A stretch of 64,000 bases of DNA from Erythrobacter sp. EC-HK427 (lineage in GTDB: Bacteria; Pseudomonadota; Alphaproteobacteria; Sphingomonadales; Sphingomonadaceae), in assembly GCF_902498745.1 (NCBI RefSeq), contig NZ_LR701479.1, positions 2,683,060 through 2,747,059 of the forward strand. The letters run 5' to 3'. The notes beneath the pieces are model-generated. The model did not search any database and was not told the DNA's origin. It worked only from the letters and a program-made list of their open reading frames with translations. Made by a program: the position numbers and the translations under genes. Positions 26,414 to 35,784 of the stretch are shown one piece after another. Every line of letters begins with the position of its first letter. Position 1 is the stretch's first letter.

Positions 26414-27475
26414 ATGAAGACAATTGGTTATGCAGCGCGCGATACGAGCGGGACGCTGGCGCCCTACGCCTTTGATCGCCGAAGCGAGCTTGCTCCCGGC
26501 GATATTGTCATCGAAATCCTCTATTGCGGCATCTGCCATTCGGACTTGCACTTCGCCCGCGATGATTGGGGGATGACCAATTATCCGGTTGTTCCAGGCC
26601 ATGAAATTGTTGGCCGCGTGATCGCGACGGGCGGCGGTGCGACGAAATATGCCGAAGGCGATACCGTGGCGGTCGGCTGCATGGTCGATAGCTGCCAGCA
26701 TTGCGACCAGTGCCATGCGCATCAGGAACAGTTCTGCCGCGAAGGCATGACGATGACCTACGGCTCGCCCAATCCCGATGGCGAAGGGGTGACGCAGGGC
26801 GGATTTTCCAAGCACATCGTGGTGCGCGAGGAATTCGTGCTGGGCGTGCCCGCCGCGCTCGATCTCGCCCGCGCTGCGCCGTTGCTGTGTGCCGGGATCA
26901 CAACCTACTCGCCACTGAAGGCCTGCGGCGTAACAGCAGGCAGCCGGGTCGGCGTGATCGGCCTTGGCGGGCTGGGCCATATGGCAGTCAAGATTGCCGC
27001 CGCGATGGGCGCGCAAGTCACCGTCATTTCCCGCTCCCCCGACAAGCAGGCGGATGCCGCGGAACTGGGCGCGAGCGCCTATCTCCTGTCCACGGACGAA
27101 GCCGCGATGGCGGCAGCGGCGAGCAGTTTCGATGTCATCATCGATACCGTCCCAGTCGCGCATGACGTCAATGCCTATATCCCGCTGCTCGATGTCGGCG
27201 GGGAACTGGTGATCGTCGGGCAGGTCGGCCCGCTGGAAACGCCCACCAATACCGCGCCGATGCTGTTCGGGCGGAAGTCGATTTCGGGATCACTTATTGG
27301 CGGGATCGCGGAAACGCAGGAAATGCTCGATTTCTGCGCCGCGAACAATGTGATGCCGGAAATCGAGATTATCCGGATGGACGAGGTGAATACAGCGTTC
27401 GAGCGGCTGGAGAAATCCGATGTCCGTTATCGCTTCGTCATTGACATGGAATCGCTGGCGGTTGGCGAAGCTTAG
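26414..27475 (+). CDS. Zinc-dependent alcohol dehydrogenase, YahK/cinnamyl-alcohol type
   Basis: 353 aa medium-chain dehydrogenase. Catalytic zinc ligands: Cys41 (CGICHSDLH), His63-Glu64 (PGHEIVG) and a downstream Cys. Structural zinc: Cys94, Cys97, Cys100 and Cys108. Rossmann motif GLGGLGHMAV (about 184-193). The CHSD and PGHE pattern matches NADPH-preferring aldehyde reductases such as YahK. Cytoplasmic reduction of aldehydes is the probable role. Monocistronic, convergent with pgsA. Confidence 0.92.
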   Translation: MKTIGYAARDTSGTLAPYAFDRRSELAPGDIVIEILYCGICHSDLHFARDDWGMTNYPVVPGHEIVGRVIATGGGATKYAEGDTVAVGCMVDSCQHCDQCHAHQEQFCREGMTMTYGSPNPDGEGVTQGGFSKHIVVREEFVLGVPAALDLARAAPLLCAGITTYSPLKACGVTAGSRVGVIGLGGLGHMAVKIAAAMGAQVTVISRSPDKQADAAELGASAYLLSTDEAAMAAAASSFDVIIDTVPVAHDVNAYIPLLDVGGELVIVGQVGPLETPTNTAPMLFGRKSISGSLIGGIAETQEMLDFCAANNVMPEIEIIRMDEVNTAFERLEKSDVRYRFVIDMESLAVGEA

Positions 27476-27490
27476 GCCGCGCCGCCCTGC

Positions 27491-28105
27491 TCAATCCATG
27501 TGCTTTAGGCCGACGCGCAGGTAATCCCAGCCGGTCACCACTGTAAGCGCGGCGGCGCTCCACAGGCTGATGAGGCCGACGGTGCGAATCCACTGCTCCT
27601 GCCACGTGCCACAACCGCCCGGCGCATCGAGCGAGGCGCAGGGAGGGCCGTGCACCGCCGCGCCGAGGATCAGCGCGCCCAGCGCCACCAGTTGAAACGT
27701 CGTCTTCCACTTGGCGAGTTTTGACACCGGCACGCTCACCTGTAGGCCGCCGAGAAATTCGCGCAGGCCCGAAACCGCGATCTCGCGCATCAGGATAACC
27801 AGCCCCGCCACCACGTGCAGATCGCCCACATACGGCCCGCGCAACTGGCCTTGCGCTGCCAGCACCAGAATGACTGTCGCCACCATGATCTTGTCGGCAA
27901 TCGGATCGAGGAAGATGCCCAGCTTGCTCACCGTGCCGCTCGACCGGGCGAGCATTCCGTCGAAATAATCGGTGATCCCCATCAGGCAGTATAGCCCAAA
28001 GGCGAGGTAGTATCCCAGCGCCCACCCGGGCCACCACAGCAGAAAGCCGAGCAGCGGCAGAGTGAGAATGCGCGACAGGGTGAGGATATTGGGCAATGTC
28101 CACAT
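27491..28105 (-). CDS. pgsA: CDP-diacylglycerol-glycerol-3-phosphate 3-phosphatidyltransferase
   Basis: 204 aa from the ATG at 28105, preceded by AGGGAAG; a TTG 7 codons upstream is less likely. CDP-alcohol phosphotransferase signature D-G-x2-A-R-x8-G-x3-D-x3-D is complete in DYFDGMLAR...GIFLDPIAD (about 46-73). Several membrane helices. First committed step to phosphatidylglycerol. The insert HGPPCASLDAPGG near the C-terminus is cysteine-containing and unusual for PgsA. Confidence 0.93.
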   Translation of the reverse strand: MWTLPNILTLSRILTLPLLGFLLWWPGWALGYYLAFGLYCLMGITDYFDGMLARSSGTVSKLGIFLDPIADKIMVATVILVLAAQGQLRGPYVGDLHVVAGLVILMREIAVSGLREFLGGLQVSVPVSKLAKWKTTFQLVALGALILGAAVHGPPCASLDAPGGCGTWQEQWIRTVGLISLWSAAALTVVTGWDYLRVGLKHMD

Positions 28106-28223
28106 GGGGCACTTCCCTAGCGGCAATATCCTTCGGGAAAAAGCGTGGCCTATAGACTCGATTGGTTATAAGCCCGAACGCAACCGCGCCCGGGGGCATC
28201 AGGAAGGCGATTCAAGCACGATC

Positions 28224-29549
28224 ATGTTCACTTCGACCCATCTGCTCAAGCAGCGGCGATTCCTGCCGCTGTTCGCCACCCAGTTGCTGAACGCGTTCAA
28301 CGACAATCTCTACAAGACGACGATGGTGCTGTTCGTCGTCTATGCGGTGTACAGCTCGGAAGAGGCCGAAGTGCTGTTCTCCAGCGCAGCATCGGCCATT
28401 TTCATCCTGCCGTTCTTCCTGCTCTCCGCGGTTTCAGGACAGCTCGCCGATTTGCGCGACAAGGCGAAAATCATCCGCATGGTGAAGGCCGCCGAGATCG
28501 GGATTATGACCGTAGGCGCCATCGGCCTGTTTATGGCGCTGCACGGCGTGGCGGTGGAGCTGGTCGCCATACCGCTGCTGATGCTCGCGCTGTTTGCTAT
28601 GGGTGTGCACTCCACCTTTTTCGGGCCGATCAAATACGCCATCCTGCCGCAGCATTTGAAAAAGGATGAAGTGCTTGCCGGAACGGGGCTGGTCGAAGCG
28701 GGCACTTATCTGGCGATCATGGGCGGGACGATCATTGCCGGTTTCCTCGCCAACCATGTAGAAGTGGCCGCTGCGGCGATCATGGGGGTCGCGATTATCG
28801 GTTATCTCACCAGCCGCCACGTGCCGCCCGCTCCGCCGATGGGGGAGCCCGAGAAGGTCGATTTCAATCCCTTCACCTCGTCATGGAATCTGGTGCGCGA
28901 AGTGTCGCAGAACCGCGAGGTCTTCTATGCCATCATCGCCATCAGCTTCTTTTGGACGATCGGATCGGTGCTGTTCATCCAGTTCCCGCCGCTCGCCAAG
29001 AATGTGCTCTATGCCGACCCGGCGGTGGCCAGCCTGCTGCTGGTGTTCTTCTCCATCGGCGTCGCCATCGGATCGGTGGCAGTGAACCTGCTGCTGAAAG
29101 GGCGCGTTTCCTCGCGCTATTCGCCGATATCGGTAGTGTTGATGGGCGTGATGGTGGTGGTCTTCTACTTCGTCTGCCTCGCATGGAATGCCACGGTGAC
29201 CGAAACCGCGCTGATGAACATCACCACGTTCCTCGCCTATCCGCTGGCATGGGCCGTGCTGGCGAGCCTGCTTTCCATTGCGATTTTCGGCGGAATGTTC
29301 GTGGTGCCGCTTTACGCCTTCCTCACCACCAAGGTGGAAGCGAACCGCGCCAGCCGGGCGGTGGCGGCGAATAATATCGTCAATTCCGGTGCGATGGTTG
29401 CGGGCGCACTGCTCGCGCTGGCGCTCAGCACTATCGGCGTGCCATTGACCGAACAATTGCTGCTGAGCGCGGGGATGTGTCTGGTGTCGGCTTGGCTGGG
29501 CAGGAAGCTGCTGAAGGCGGAGCGCGCCGCCGAAGCCGCCGCCGCGTAA
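28224..29549 (+). CDS. MFS transporter, LplT-like
   Basis: 441 aa, about 12 hydrophobic helices. The N-terminal pattern FLPLFATQLLNAFNDNLYKTTMVLFVVY and the GPIKYAILPQHL block are typical of lysophospholipid flippase LplT and of the transporter half of MFS-acyltransferase-ligase fusions. Here it stands alone without Aas domains. Divergent from pgsA, another phospholipid gene, over a 118-base gap. The start is at 28224; AGGAAGG lies rather far (about 16 bases) upstream. Substrate by family analogy only. Confidence 0.82.
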   Translation: MFTSTHLLKQRRFLPLFATQLLNAFNDNLYKTTMVLFVVYAVYSSEEAEVLFSSAASAIFILPFFLLSAVSGQLADLRDKAKIIRMVKAAEIGIMTVGAIGLFMALHGVAVELVAIPLLMLALFAMGVHSTFFGPIKYAILPQHLKKDEVLAGTGLVEAGTYLAIMGGTIIAGFLANHVEVAAAAIMGVAIIGYLTSRHVPPAPPMGEPEKVDFNPFTSSWNLVREVSQNREVFYAIIAISFFWTIGSVLFIQFPPLAKNVLYADPAVASLLLVFFSIGVAIGSVAVNLLLKGRVSSRYSPISVVLMGVMVVVFYFVCLAWNATVTETALMNITTFLAYPLAWAVLASLLSIAIFGGMFVVPLYAFLTTKVEANRASRAVAANNIVNSGAMVAGALLALALSTIGVPLTEQLLLSAGMCLVSAWLGRKLLKAERAAEAAAA

Positions 29550-29753
29550 TCAGAGGATGAAGGTCATCGTTCCGACAAAACCGGCGACGTAAGTCGCGGC
29601 GACACTTTCCAGATCGGAGCGGGTCAATCCAAGCCGCAACCGCCACGGCACCTGCCGCTCGATCTCGTTCGCGCGGTGCACAACGTGCGGCGGCAGCGAG
29701 GCCCTGAACCAGTGGCGGCGGGATTCATCGGTCAGAACAAGTGCGCGTCTCAT
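29550..29753 (-). CDS. Small conserved-looking protein with C-terminal membrane segment
   Basis: 67 aa. The N-terminal half is charged (MRRALVLTDESRRHWF), then a Trp/Arg-rich stretch, then a hydrophobic C-terminal 18 residues (VAATYVAGFVGTMTFIL). No family recognised. The stop abuts the MFS gene stop (convergent, 0 gap). I start at the ATG at 29753; an ATG 48 codons upstream adds Arg-rich sequence of non-coding look. Confidence 0.5.
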   Translation of the reverse strand: MRRALVLTDESRRHWFRASLPPHVVHRANEIERQVPWRLRLGLTRSDLESVAATYVAGFVGTMTFIL

Positions 29754-29881
29754 GGCATCCGTCTTAACGCTTTCGTAACCATAAGCGATATCTCTGCGAC
29801 GGCCGTGTCCACAGACGGGACGGTTTGCAAAGCGCTGTGGGTAGTTGCAGGCGAAACCGGGTGGGTCTAACGCAGCGCGTG

Positions 29882-31549
29882 ATGACCGATACACCATCCC
29901 GCTCCGCCGCCCGCCTGCTGGTCGATTGCCTTGTCGAACAAGGCTGCGACCGTGTGTTCACCGTTCCGGGTGAGAGCTTTCTGCCCGTGCTCGATGCGCT
30001 GTCCGATTGCGGCGCGATCGATACGGTCACCTGCCGTCAGGAAGGCGGCGTCGCCTTCATGGCCTGCGCCGATGGCGCGATGACGGGCAAGCCCGGCGTG
30101 GCTTTCGTAACGCGTGGGCCGGGCGCGACCAACGCCAGCATCGGCGTCCACGTCGCGTTCCAGGATTCGCAGCCGATGATCCTGTTTGTCGGCGACGTGG
30201 ATCGCGGCATGAAAGATCGGGAGGGGTTTCAGGAAGTCGACTTCCCCGCCTTCTTCGGGCCGATTGCCAAGTGGGCGGCGAAGATCGACGATGCGGCGCG
30301 CATTCCCGAATATATTTCGCGTGCTTGGTCAGTTGCCATGTCCGGCCGCCCCGGCCCGGTCGTTCTGGCTCTGCCCGAGGATATGCTGCATGAGCAGGAC
30401 ATCGCCTCCCCCGTCCGCCCCGCCATCACCCGGCCGGCTCAAGCGGTCTGCCCCGATGCGATGGGCACGATGATGCGGATGATCGGCGATGCGGCGGCCC
30501 CCATCGCGATTATCGGCGGTGCGGGCTGGCACGAGCGGGCGCGGAACTACTTCACCGAATTTGCCGAGCGGATCGGCCTGCCCGTCGCCACCGCCTTCCG
30601 GCGGCAAGATGCGATGCCGCCTTCTTCCCCCGTCTATGCCGGCAATCTGGGTTACGGCCCCAACCCCAAGCTGGTCGAGCGGGTAAAGGCCGCCGATCTG
30701 GTGCTGTGCGTGGGTGCGCGGCTGGGTGAGGCGACGACCGACAGTTACGGCCTGATCACGCCCGATCATCCGGGCCAGATACTCATCCACGTCCACCCCG
30801 ATGCAAACGAACTGGGCCGCATCTATCGCACCGATCTGCCGATCTGTGCCGATATGGCCGAGTTCGCCGAAAGCGCCGCGCTATGGCCGACCGAGGACAT
30901 CATCCCCTACGATGCGGGAGCCGAGGCGCACACCGAATGGCTCGCCTGGCATACGCCGCGCGAAGAACGCCGGTATGATCTCGATCTGGCAGTAGCGATG
31001 GGCAGCGTGCGCCGCCTGCTTCCGGCAGACGCGATCATCTGCAACGGTGCGGGCAATTTTTCGGGCTGGTGGCACCGTTACTGGCCCTATGCGGGTTTCC
31101 CCTCGCAGCTCGCTCCTACCGCCGGAGCCATGGGCTATGGCGTCCCCGCAGCCGTCGCTGCTGCACGCCGTTTCCCCGATCGCTGCGTTGTCGCGGCGGC
31201 CGGTGACGGCGATTTCCTGATGAACGGGCAGGAGCTGGCCACCGCCGCGCAATACGGGCTCGACCTGCTTGTGATCCTGTTCGACAACTCCAGCTACGGC
31301 ACAATCCGGATGCATCAAGAGCGCGAGTATCCGGGGCGCGAAGCCTCCACCCACCTCGCCAATCCCGATTTTGCGAAAATGGCGCAGAGCTTTGGCGGCT
31401 GGGGCAAGCGGGTGGAAAGCAACGCCGAATTCGATGCCGCACTGGAAGAAGCGATGGGCCGCAAGGGCATTCGCCTGCTCCATTGCATTACCGATATCGA
31501 ACAGCTCGCTGCCAGCGGCGCGACGATCAGCGGATTGCGCGGAGCGTAG
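29882..31549 (+). CDS. ThDP-dependent acetolactate synthase-like enzyme
   Basis: 555 aa with the three domains of the POX/AHAS family. Residues 1-170 (PYR domain) include the activating Glu54 in CRQEGGVAFMA and a GPGATNA loop. The middle domain has GAGWHERA. The C-terminal PP domain has the ThDP/Mg motif GDGDFLMNGQEL...FDNSSYGTI. No regulatory subunit gene is adjacent, and the ilv pathway is absent here, so it is probably a catabolic or sulfoacetaldehyde/benzoylformate-type homologue, not biosynthetic IlvB. Substrate undetermined. Confidence 0.85.
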   Translation: MTDTPSRSAARLLVDCLVEQGCDRVFTVPGESFLPVLDALSDCGAIDTVTCRQEGGVAFMACADGAMTGKPGVAFVTRGPGATNASIGVHVAFQDSQPMILFVGDVDRGMKDREGFQEVDFPAFFGPIAKWAAKIDDAARIPEYISRAWSVAMSGRPGPVVLALPEDMLHEQDIASPVRPAITRPAQAVCPDAMGTMMRMIGDAAAPIAIIGGAGWHERARNYFTEFAERIGLPVATAFRRQDAMPPSSPVYAGNLGYGPNPKLVERVKAADLVLCVGARLGEATTDSYGLITPDHPGQILIHVHPDANELGRIYRTDLPICADMAEFAESAALWPTEDIIPYDAGAEAHTEWLAWHTPREERRYDLDLAVAMGSVRRLLPADAIICNGAGNFSGWWHRYWPYAGFPSQLAPTAGAMGYGVPAAVAAARRFPDRCVVAAAGDGDFLMNGQELATAAQYGLDLLVILFDNSSYGTIRMHQEREYPGREASTHLANPDFAKMAQSFGGWGKRVESNAEFDAALEEAMGRKGIRLLHCITDIEQLAASGATISGLRGA

Positions 31550-31551
31550 CC

Positions 31552-31959
31552 CTACTGCGCCATTGTCAGGATGATGTCCCACTCCTTGGGCGTGATTTCG
31601 GCAACCGATAGCCTGCCGAGGCGCACCAGCTCGATCCCTTCCAGTCCGGGATTGGCCTTGATCGCCTTTAGCGTCACCGGCGTCGTCACCGCGCGCACCG
31701 GCTTTACCATCACCGTCGGCCATTTGCTTTCGGGATCGGTAGGATCGGTCATGCCGGACTTGCTCACTTCGGCGATCCCGACAATCTCCAACCCCTTGTT
31801 GGAATGGTAGAAAAAGCACTGGTCGCCCGGCTGCATCGCTTTCAGATTATTCGCTGCGCGGTGATTGCGCACGCCGTCCCACACCGTCTCCCCGTCGCGG
31901 ACCAGATCATCCCACGCATATTTGAAAGGCTCCGACTTGATCAGCCAGTAGTTGGGCAC
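31552..31959 (-). CDS. EVE-domain (PUA-like) protein
   Basis: 135 aa from the GTG at 31959, preceded by AGAGGAG; an upstream ATG gives 8 extra residues with no good site. The whole protein is one EVE domain: NYWLIKSEPFKYAWDDL, WDGVRNHRAANNLKAM, CFFYHSNKG and IVGIAEV are signature blocks. EVE proteins read modified bases in DNA or RNA. Its stop lies 3 bases from the ThDP enzyme stop (convergent). No modification genes are adjacent. Confidence 0.93.
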   Translation of the reverse strand: MPNYWLIKSEPFKYAWDDLVRDGETVWDGVRNHRAANNLKAMQPGDQCFFYHSNKGLEIVGIAEVSKSGMTDPTDPESKWPTVMVKPVRAVTTPVTLKAIKANPGLEGIELVRLGRLSVAEITPKEWDIILTMAQ

Positions 31960-32077
31960 GCACGACTCCTCTTGCTGTTTCACCCGCGCCTAGCGCGGCG
32001 GGCGTCCGGCTGCAATTAACGGAAATTTGAGATGCTTGTCCGATAGAGCAAAGCCTTGTTTTGGAGGATAAACCGTT

Positions 32078-33742
32078 TTGTCGAAAACCACCTCCCGCTT
32101 CGGGCGCAGCATAAAGCCGACTCTGCAAAAGGCCGACCGCGACATAGTTGCGCTCGGGATTGCGGTTGCGGCTGTCATCCTGTTTGTCGGCACCGGCGGA
32201 TCGTTGATGCCACAAATCGTCGCCTCCTGGATGGGACGCGGCGTCGCGCCCGATCTGGCGCTGACCAATGCGCTTTTCCTTAACATCGCGCTGCTGATTT
32301 TCGGCTGGCGCCGTTACAAAGATTTGCGCCGCGAAGTGCAGGAACGCAAAAGCGCCGAGGCCCGCGCGCGCGATCTGGCAGAGCGCGATCCGCTATCGGG
32401 CTGCCTCAACCGCCGCAGCGGCCCTCCGGCGATAGATAACCTTATTGCCGAGAGCCAGACCGCCGGGGCCGATGTCGCGGTGCTGATGATCGACATCGAC
32501 AATTTCAAACAGATCAACGATCTGAACGGCCACCACATCGGCGACCGCGTGCTTGCCACCATTGCCGAGCGGATCGAGGCGCAATTGCCACAGGACAGTG
32601 TGCTGGTGCGCATCGGCGGCGACGAGTTCGCCTGCGCTTTCCCGTTCCAGCTGCACGCGCGCGACAGGGTGGATTCGACGGTCGATGCGATTATCCGCAG
32701 CGTTTCCAACTCGATCACCCACGAAGACGCAACTATCGATGCCACGCTTTCCATCGGCATTGCCCGCAGCGGGCGCGAGGCAGACGGCACCACGCCGCTC
32801 GGCGCAGAGCGGCTGCTGCACCGCGCCGATATCGCGATGTATCACGCGAAAAAGCGCGGGCGGAACCGCTACTTCTGGTTCGAACACCAGATGGAAGACG
32901 AACTGCGCTTCCGCAACGAAATCGAAGCAGGCATTCGCGAAGGGCTGAAAAACGGCGAATTCGTGCCCTTCTACGAACAGCAGATCGATCTGGAGAGCGG
33001 AAGGCTGGTGGGCTTCGAAATGCTCGCCCGCTGGCATTCGCAGACCTATGGCGTCGTCGCGCCGAATATCTTCATTCCGGTGGCCGAAGATATCGACCTG
33101 ATCGGTGAACTCTCCGAGCAGTTGATCCGCAAGGCGTTGAAAGATGCGCTGCAATGGGATCCGGCCATCACGCTTTCGGTCAATATCTCGCCATTACAAT
33201 TGCGCGATCCTTGGTTTGCGCAAAAGCTGCTGCATTTGCTAGTCGAGAGCGGCTTCCCCCCTGCGCGGTTGGAAATCGAGATTACGGAGAGCTGTCTGCA
33301 CGAGAATATCGGCGCGGTGCGCTCGATCATTTCGAGCCTCAAGAACCAGGGCATCCGCGTCAGCCTCGACGATTTCGGCACGGGCTATTCCAGCCTCTCG
33401 CAATTGCGTTCGCTGCCTTTTGACCGGCTGAAGATCGACCGCAGCTTCGTGACCGAAATCTCCAAGGCCGAGGTAGGCAGCGAATTGTTGCTCGCGATCA
33501 TCTCGCTCGGCCGCGGCCTGTCCTTGCCGGTGACCGCTGAAGGGATCGAGAACGGCGAAGTGCTGGAGAAGCTGAAAGGCCTCGGCGAGATCAAAGGCCA
33601 GGGTTATCTCTATGGCCGTCCGGAAAATGCCGCCGACACCGCTGCCCGGCTGGATAAGCTGGGGCTGCTGGTGAAGGTGCCGTCCGGTGCCATCGAGGCG
33701 CCAGTAGACACTATCAGCGAAACGCTGCGCAAGGCGGGCTGA
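32078..33742 (+). CDS. Membrane GGDEF-EAL cyclic-di-GMP protein
   Basis: 554 aa, TTG start 10 bases after GGAGG. Two transmembrane segments (about 22-45 and 60-76) leave a very short periplasmic loop. A coiled region is followed by the GGDEF domain with intact RIGGDEFA (178-185). The inhibitory RxxD site is missing (QLPQD at the expected place). The EAL domain begins near 300 with EMLAR, and DDFGTGYSSL, KIDRSFV and AEGIEN are all present. Both domains therefore look catalytically competent; the net direction of c-di-GMP turnover cannot be told. No sensory domain beyond the membrane part. The upstream stretch is AT-richer. Confidence 0.92.
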   Translation: MSKTTSRFGRSIKPTLQKADRDIVALGIAVAAVILFVGTGGSLMPQIVASWMGRGVAPDLALTNALFLNIALLIFGWRRYKDLRREVQERKSAEARARDLAERDPLSGCLNRRSGPPAIDNLIAESQTAGADVAVLMIDIDNFKQINDLNGHHIGDRVLATIAERIEAQLPQDSVLVRIGGDEFACAFPFQLHARDRVDSTVDAIIRSVSNSITHEDATIDATLSIGIARSGREADGTTPLGAERLLHRADIAMYHAKKRGRNRYFWFEHQMEDELRFRNEIEAGIREGLKNGEFVPFYEQQIDLESGRLVGFEMLARWHSQTYGVVAPNIFIPVAEDIDLIGELSEQLIRKALKDALQWDPAITLSVNISPLQLRDPWFAQKLLHLLVESGFPPARLEIEITESCLHENIGAVRSIISSLKNQGIRVSLDDFGTGYSSLSQLRSLPFDRLKIDRSFVTEISKAEVGSELLLAIISLGRGLSLPVTAEGIENGEVLEKLKGLGEIKGQGYLYGRPENAADTAARLDKLGLLVKVPSGAIEAPVDTISETLRKAG

Positions 33743-33793
33743 CACCGACCCGCGCCATTGCGGAAAGCCACGCTGCACCTTACGTGGCTTGCC

Positions 33794-34603
33794 ATGCGCA
33801 TTCCCTTTGTCAAAATGCACGGCCTCGGTAATGATTTCGTCGTACTCGATGCGCGCGAGGCGGCCCTGCCTGCGCTCGACACTGCGCGCGTGCGCGCCAT
33901 TGCGGACCGGCGGGAAGGCATCGGCTGCGACCAGCTGATCGTGCTGGAGGCGGATGACAGCGCCACTTGCCAGATGCGCATTTTCAATTCCGATGGCGGC
34001 GAAGTCGAAGCATGCGGCAATGCCTCGCGCGCGGTCGGGATGCTGCTGGGTGAACCCGCGACAATCCGCACCAAAGGCGGGATGATTGCGACGCGCCCCG
34101 ATGCGGGCGGCATTGCGGTCGATATGGGTGAGCCGCGCTTTGACTGGGACGCCATCCCGCTCGCCTATGCGATGGACACTGCCAGCCTGCCGCTGGGCTG
34201 GGATGATCTGGAGCATCCGCTCGCTGTCAATGTCGGCAACCCGCACCTTGTGTTCTTCGTGCCCGATTGCAATGCCGTGCCCCTCGAAACAATCGGCCCC
34301 GTGATCGAGACCGATCCGGTTTTCCCTCAACGCATCAATGTGAATGTCGCCACCGTGGGGGACAAAGGCACGATCCGCCTGCGCGTGTGGGAGCGCGGGG
34401 CAGGCCTCACCCGCGCTTGCGGCACCGGGGCCTGCGCCACGGCGGTCGCGGCCATGCGGCGCGGGCTCACGGATCGCGCGGTGACGGTGCATTTGCCCGG
34501 CGGCCCGCTCGCCATCGCCTGGGGCGCGGACAATCGCATCACCATGACCGGCGGCGCAACCGAGAGTTTTCGCGGCTCATTCGACTGGGACAGCTTCGGG
34601 TGA
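33794..34603 (+). CDS. dapF: Diaminopimelate epimerase
   Basis: 269 aa from the ATG giving MRIPFVKMHGLGNDF, the usual N-terminus. The two catalytic cysteines are Cys74 (EACGNASR) and Cys209 (RACGTGACA). Converts LL- to meso-diaminopimelate for lysine and peptidoglycan. First gene of dapF-mtaB-ftsY, a conserved alphaproteobacterial order; the stop overlaps the mtaB GTG by 4 bp. Confidence 0.96.
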   Translation: MRIPFVKMHGLGNDFVVLDAREAALPALDTARVRAIADRREGIGCDQLIVLEADDSATCQMRIFNSDGGEVEACGNASRAVGMLLGEPATIRTKGGMIATRPDAGGIAVDMGEPRFDWDAIPLAYAMDTASLPLGWDDLEHPLAVNVGNPHLVFFVPDCNAVPLETIGPVIETDPVFPQRINVNVATVGDKGTIRLRVWERGAGLTRACGTGACATAVAAMRRGLTDRAVTVHLPGGPLAIAWGADNRITMTGGATESFRGSFDWDSFG

Positions 34604-35784
34604 GCGCCCCCCAAAATACCGCAGAAGTCATCTCGCTCGGCTGCCGCCTCAATATCGCCGAGAGCGAGCGCATTCGTGCACTGGTAGCGAGCGAGAACGT
34701 CGTCGTAGTGAACTCCTGTGCGGTGACAATGGAAGCTGTGCGGCAAACTCGCCAGGCGATCCGCAAGGCCCGCAAGGCCCGCCCCGATGCGCGACTGCTC
34801 GTCACCGGCTGCGCGGCGGATATCGAGCGCGACCAGCTTGCCGCCATGCCCGAGGTGGACGGACTGGTGCCGAACACCGCAAAGCTCGATGCGCGCGCGT
34901 GGAATGTCCCCGAACCGCAGCAAACACCGCCACCCCAGCACACCCGCGCCTTCATCGCCGTGCAGAACGGCTGTGACCATGCCTGCACCTTCTGCGTCAT
35001 CCCGCAGGGACGCGGGACAAGCCGTTCGCTGACAATCCCACAGGTTCTGCGCGAAGTGGAGAGCCATCTCGACCAACGCGCGCTAGAAGTGGTGCTGACC
35101 GGCGTCGATGTCACCAGCTGGGGGCACGATCTGCCGGGCTCGCCGCCGCTGGGCGAATTGGTGCGCGCGGTGCTCAGAGCCTTCCCTAATTTGCAGCGCC
35201 TCAGAATGTCCTCAATCGACGGAGCAGAGGTCGATCCGGTGTTATTTGATCTCATCGCCCACGAACCGCGCGTGATGCCTCATCTGCATCTGTCCTTGCA
35301 GCATGGTGCCGACCTGATCCTCAAGCGGATGAAGCGCCGCCACAGCCGCGCCGATGCGGTGTCTCTGGTGGAACGCCTGCGCGCCCATCGTCCTGATCTC
35401 GCCATCGGTGCGGACATTATCGCCGGTTTCCCGACCGAGATCGACGCGCATCACGCGGACAACCTCTCGATCATCGCAGATCTGCCGGTGGTGCATGGCC
35501 ACATCTTCCCCTACTCGCCCCGCCCCAACACGCCCGCTTCACGCATGCCGCAATTGGACAAGGCCCTTATTAGAGCACGCGCCGCCGAATTGCGCGCTGC
35601 TGTCGCCAAAGCGCGGGCGAGCTGGCTAGCCAGCCTTGTGGGTAGCCCGCAGCGCGTCCTCGCCGAGGCGGACGGCACCGGCTATGCTGAAAACTTCGCG
35701 CGGGTCGCGCTGCCCGAAGGGACACAGCGCGGCGCCATTGTAACCGTCACGCCCACGGCGAGCACAGAAGGACTGCTGGTATGA
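34600..35784 (+). CDS. mtaB: tRNA (t6A37) methylthiotransferase MtaB
   Basis: 394 aa, GTG start. The UPF0004 domain has three cysteines (15, 40, 71) for one 4Fe-4S cluster. The radical-SAM motif CDHACTFC has Cys125, 129 and 132 for the second cluster. A TRAM-like C-terminus follows (about 335-394). Forms ms2t6A at position 37 of ANN-decoding tRNAs. Coupled to dapF (GTGA) and to ftsY (ATGA). Confidence 0.94.
   Translation: MSAPQNTAEVISLGCRLNIAESERIRALVASENVVVVNSCAVTMEAVRQTRQAIRKARKARPDARLLVTGCAADIERDQLAAMPEVDGLVPNTAKLDARAWNVPEPQQTPPPQHTRAFIAVQNGCDHACTFCVIPQGRGTSRSLTIPQVLREVESHLDQRALEVVLTGVDVTSWGHDLPGSPPLGELVRAVLRAFPNLQRLRMSSIDGAEVDPVLFDLIAHEPRVMPHLHLSLQHGADLILKRMKRRHSRADAVSLVERLRAHRPDLAIGADIIAGFPTEIDAHHADNLSIIADLPVVHGHIFPYSPRPNTPASRMPQLDKALIRARAAELRAAVAKARASWLASLVGSPQRVLAEADGTGYAENFARVALPEGTQRGAIVTVTPTASTEGLLV

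Noticed and set aside
29882-31549. Naming the ThDP enzyme ilvB
   Set aside because: No ilvH/ilvC neighbours and no diagnostic residues for acetolactate synthesis that I can verify; kept as a family-level call.
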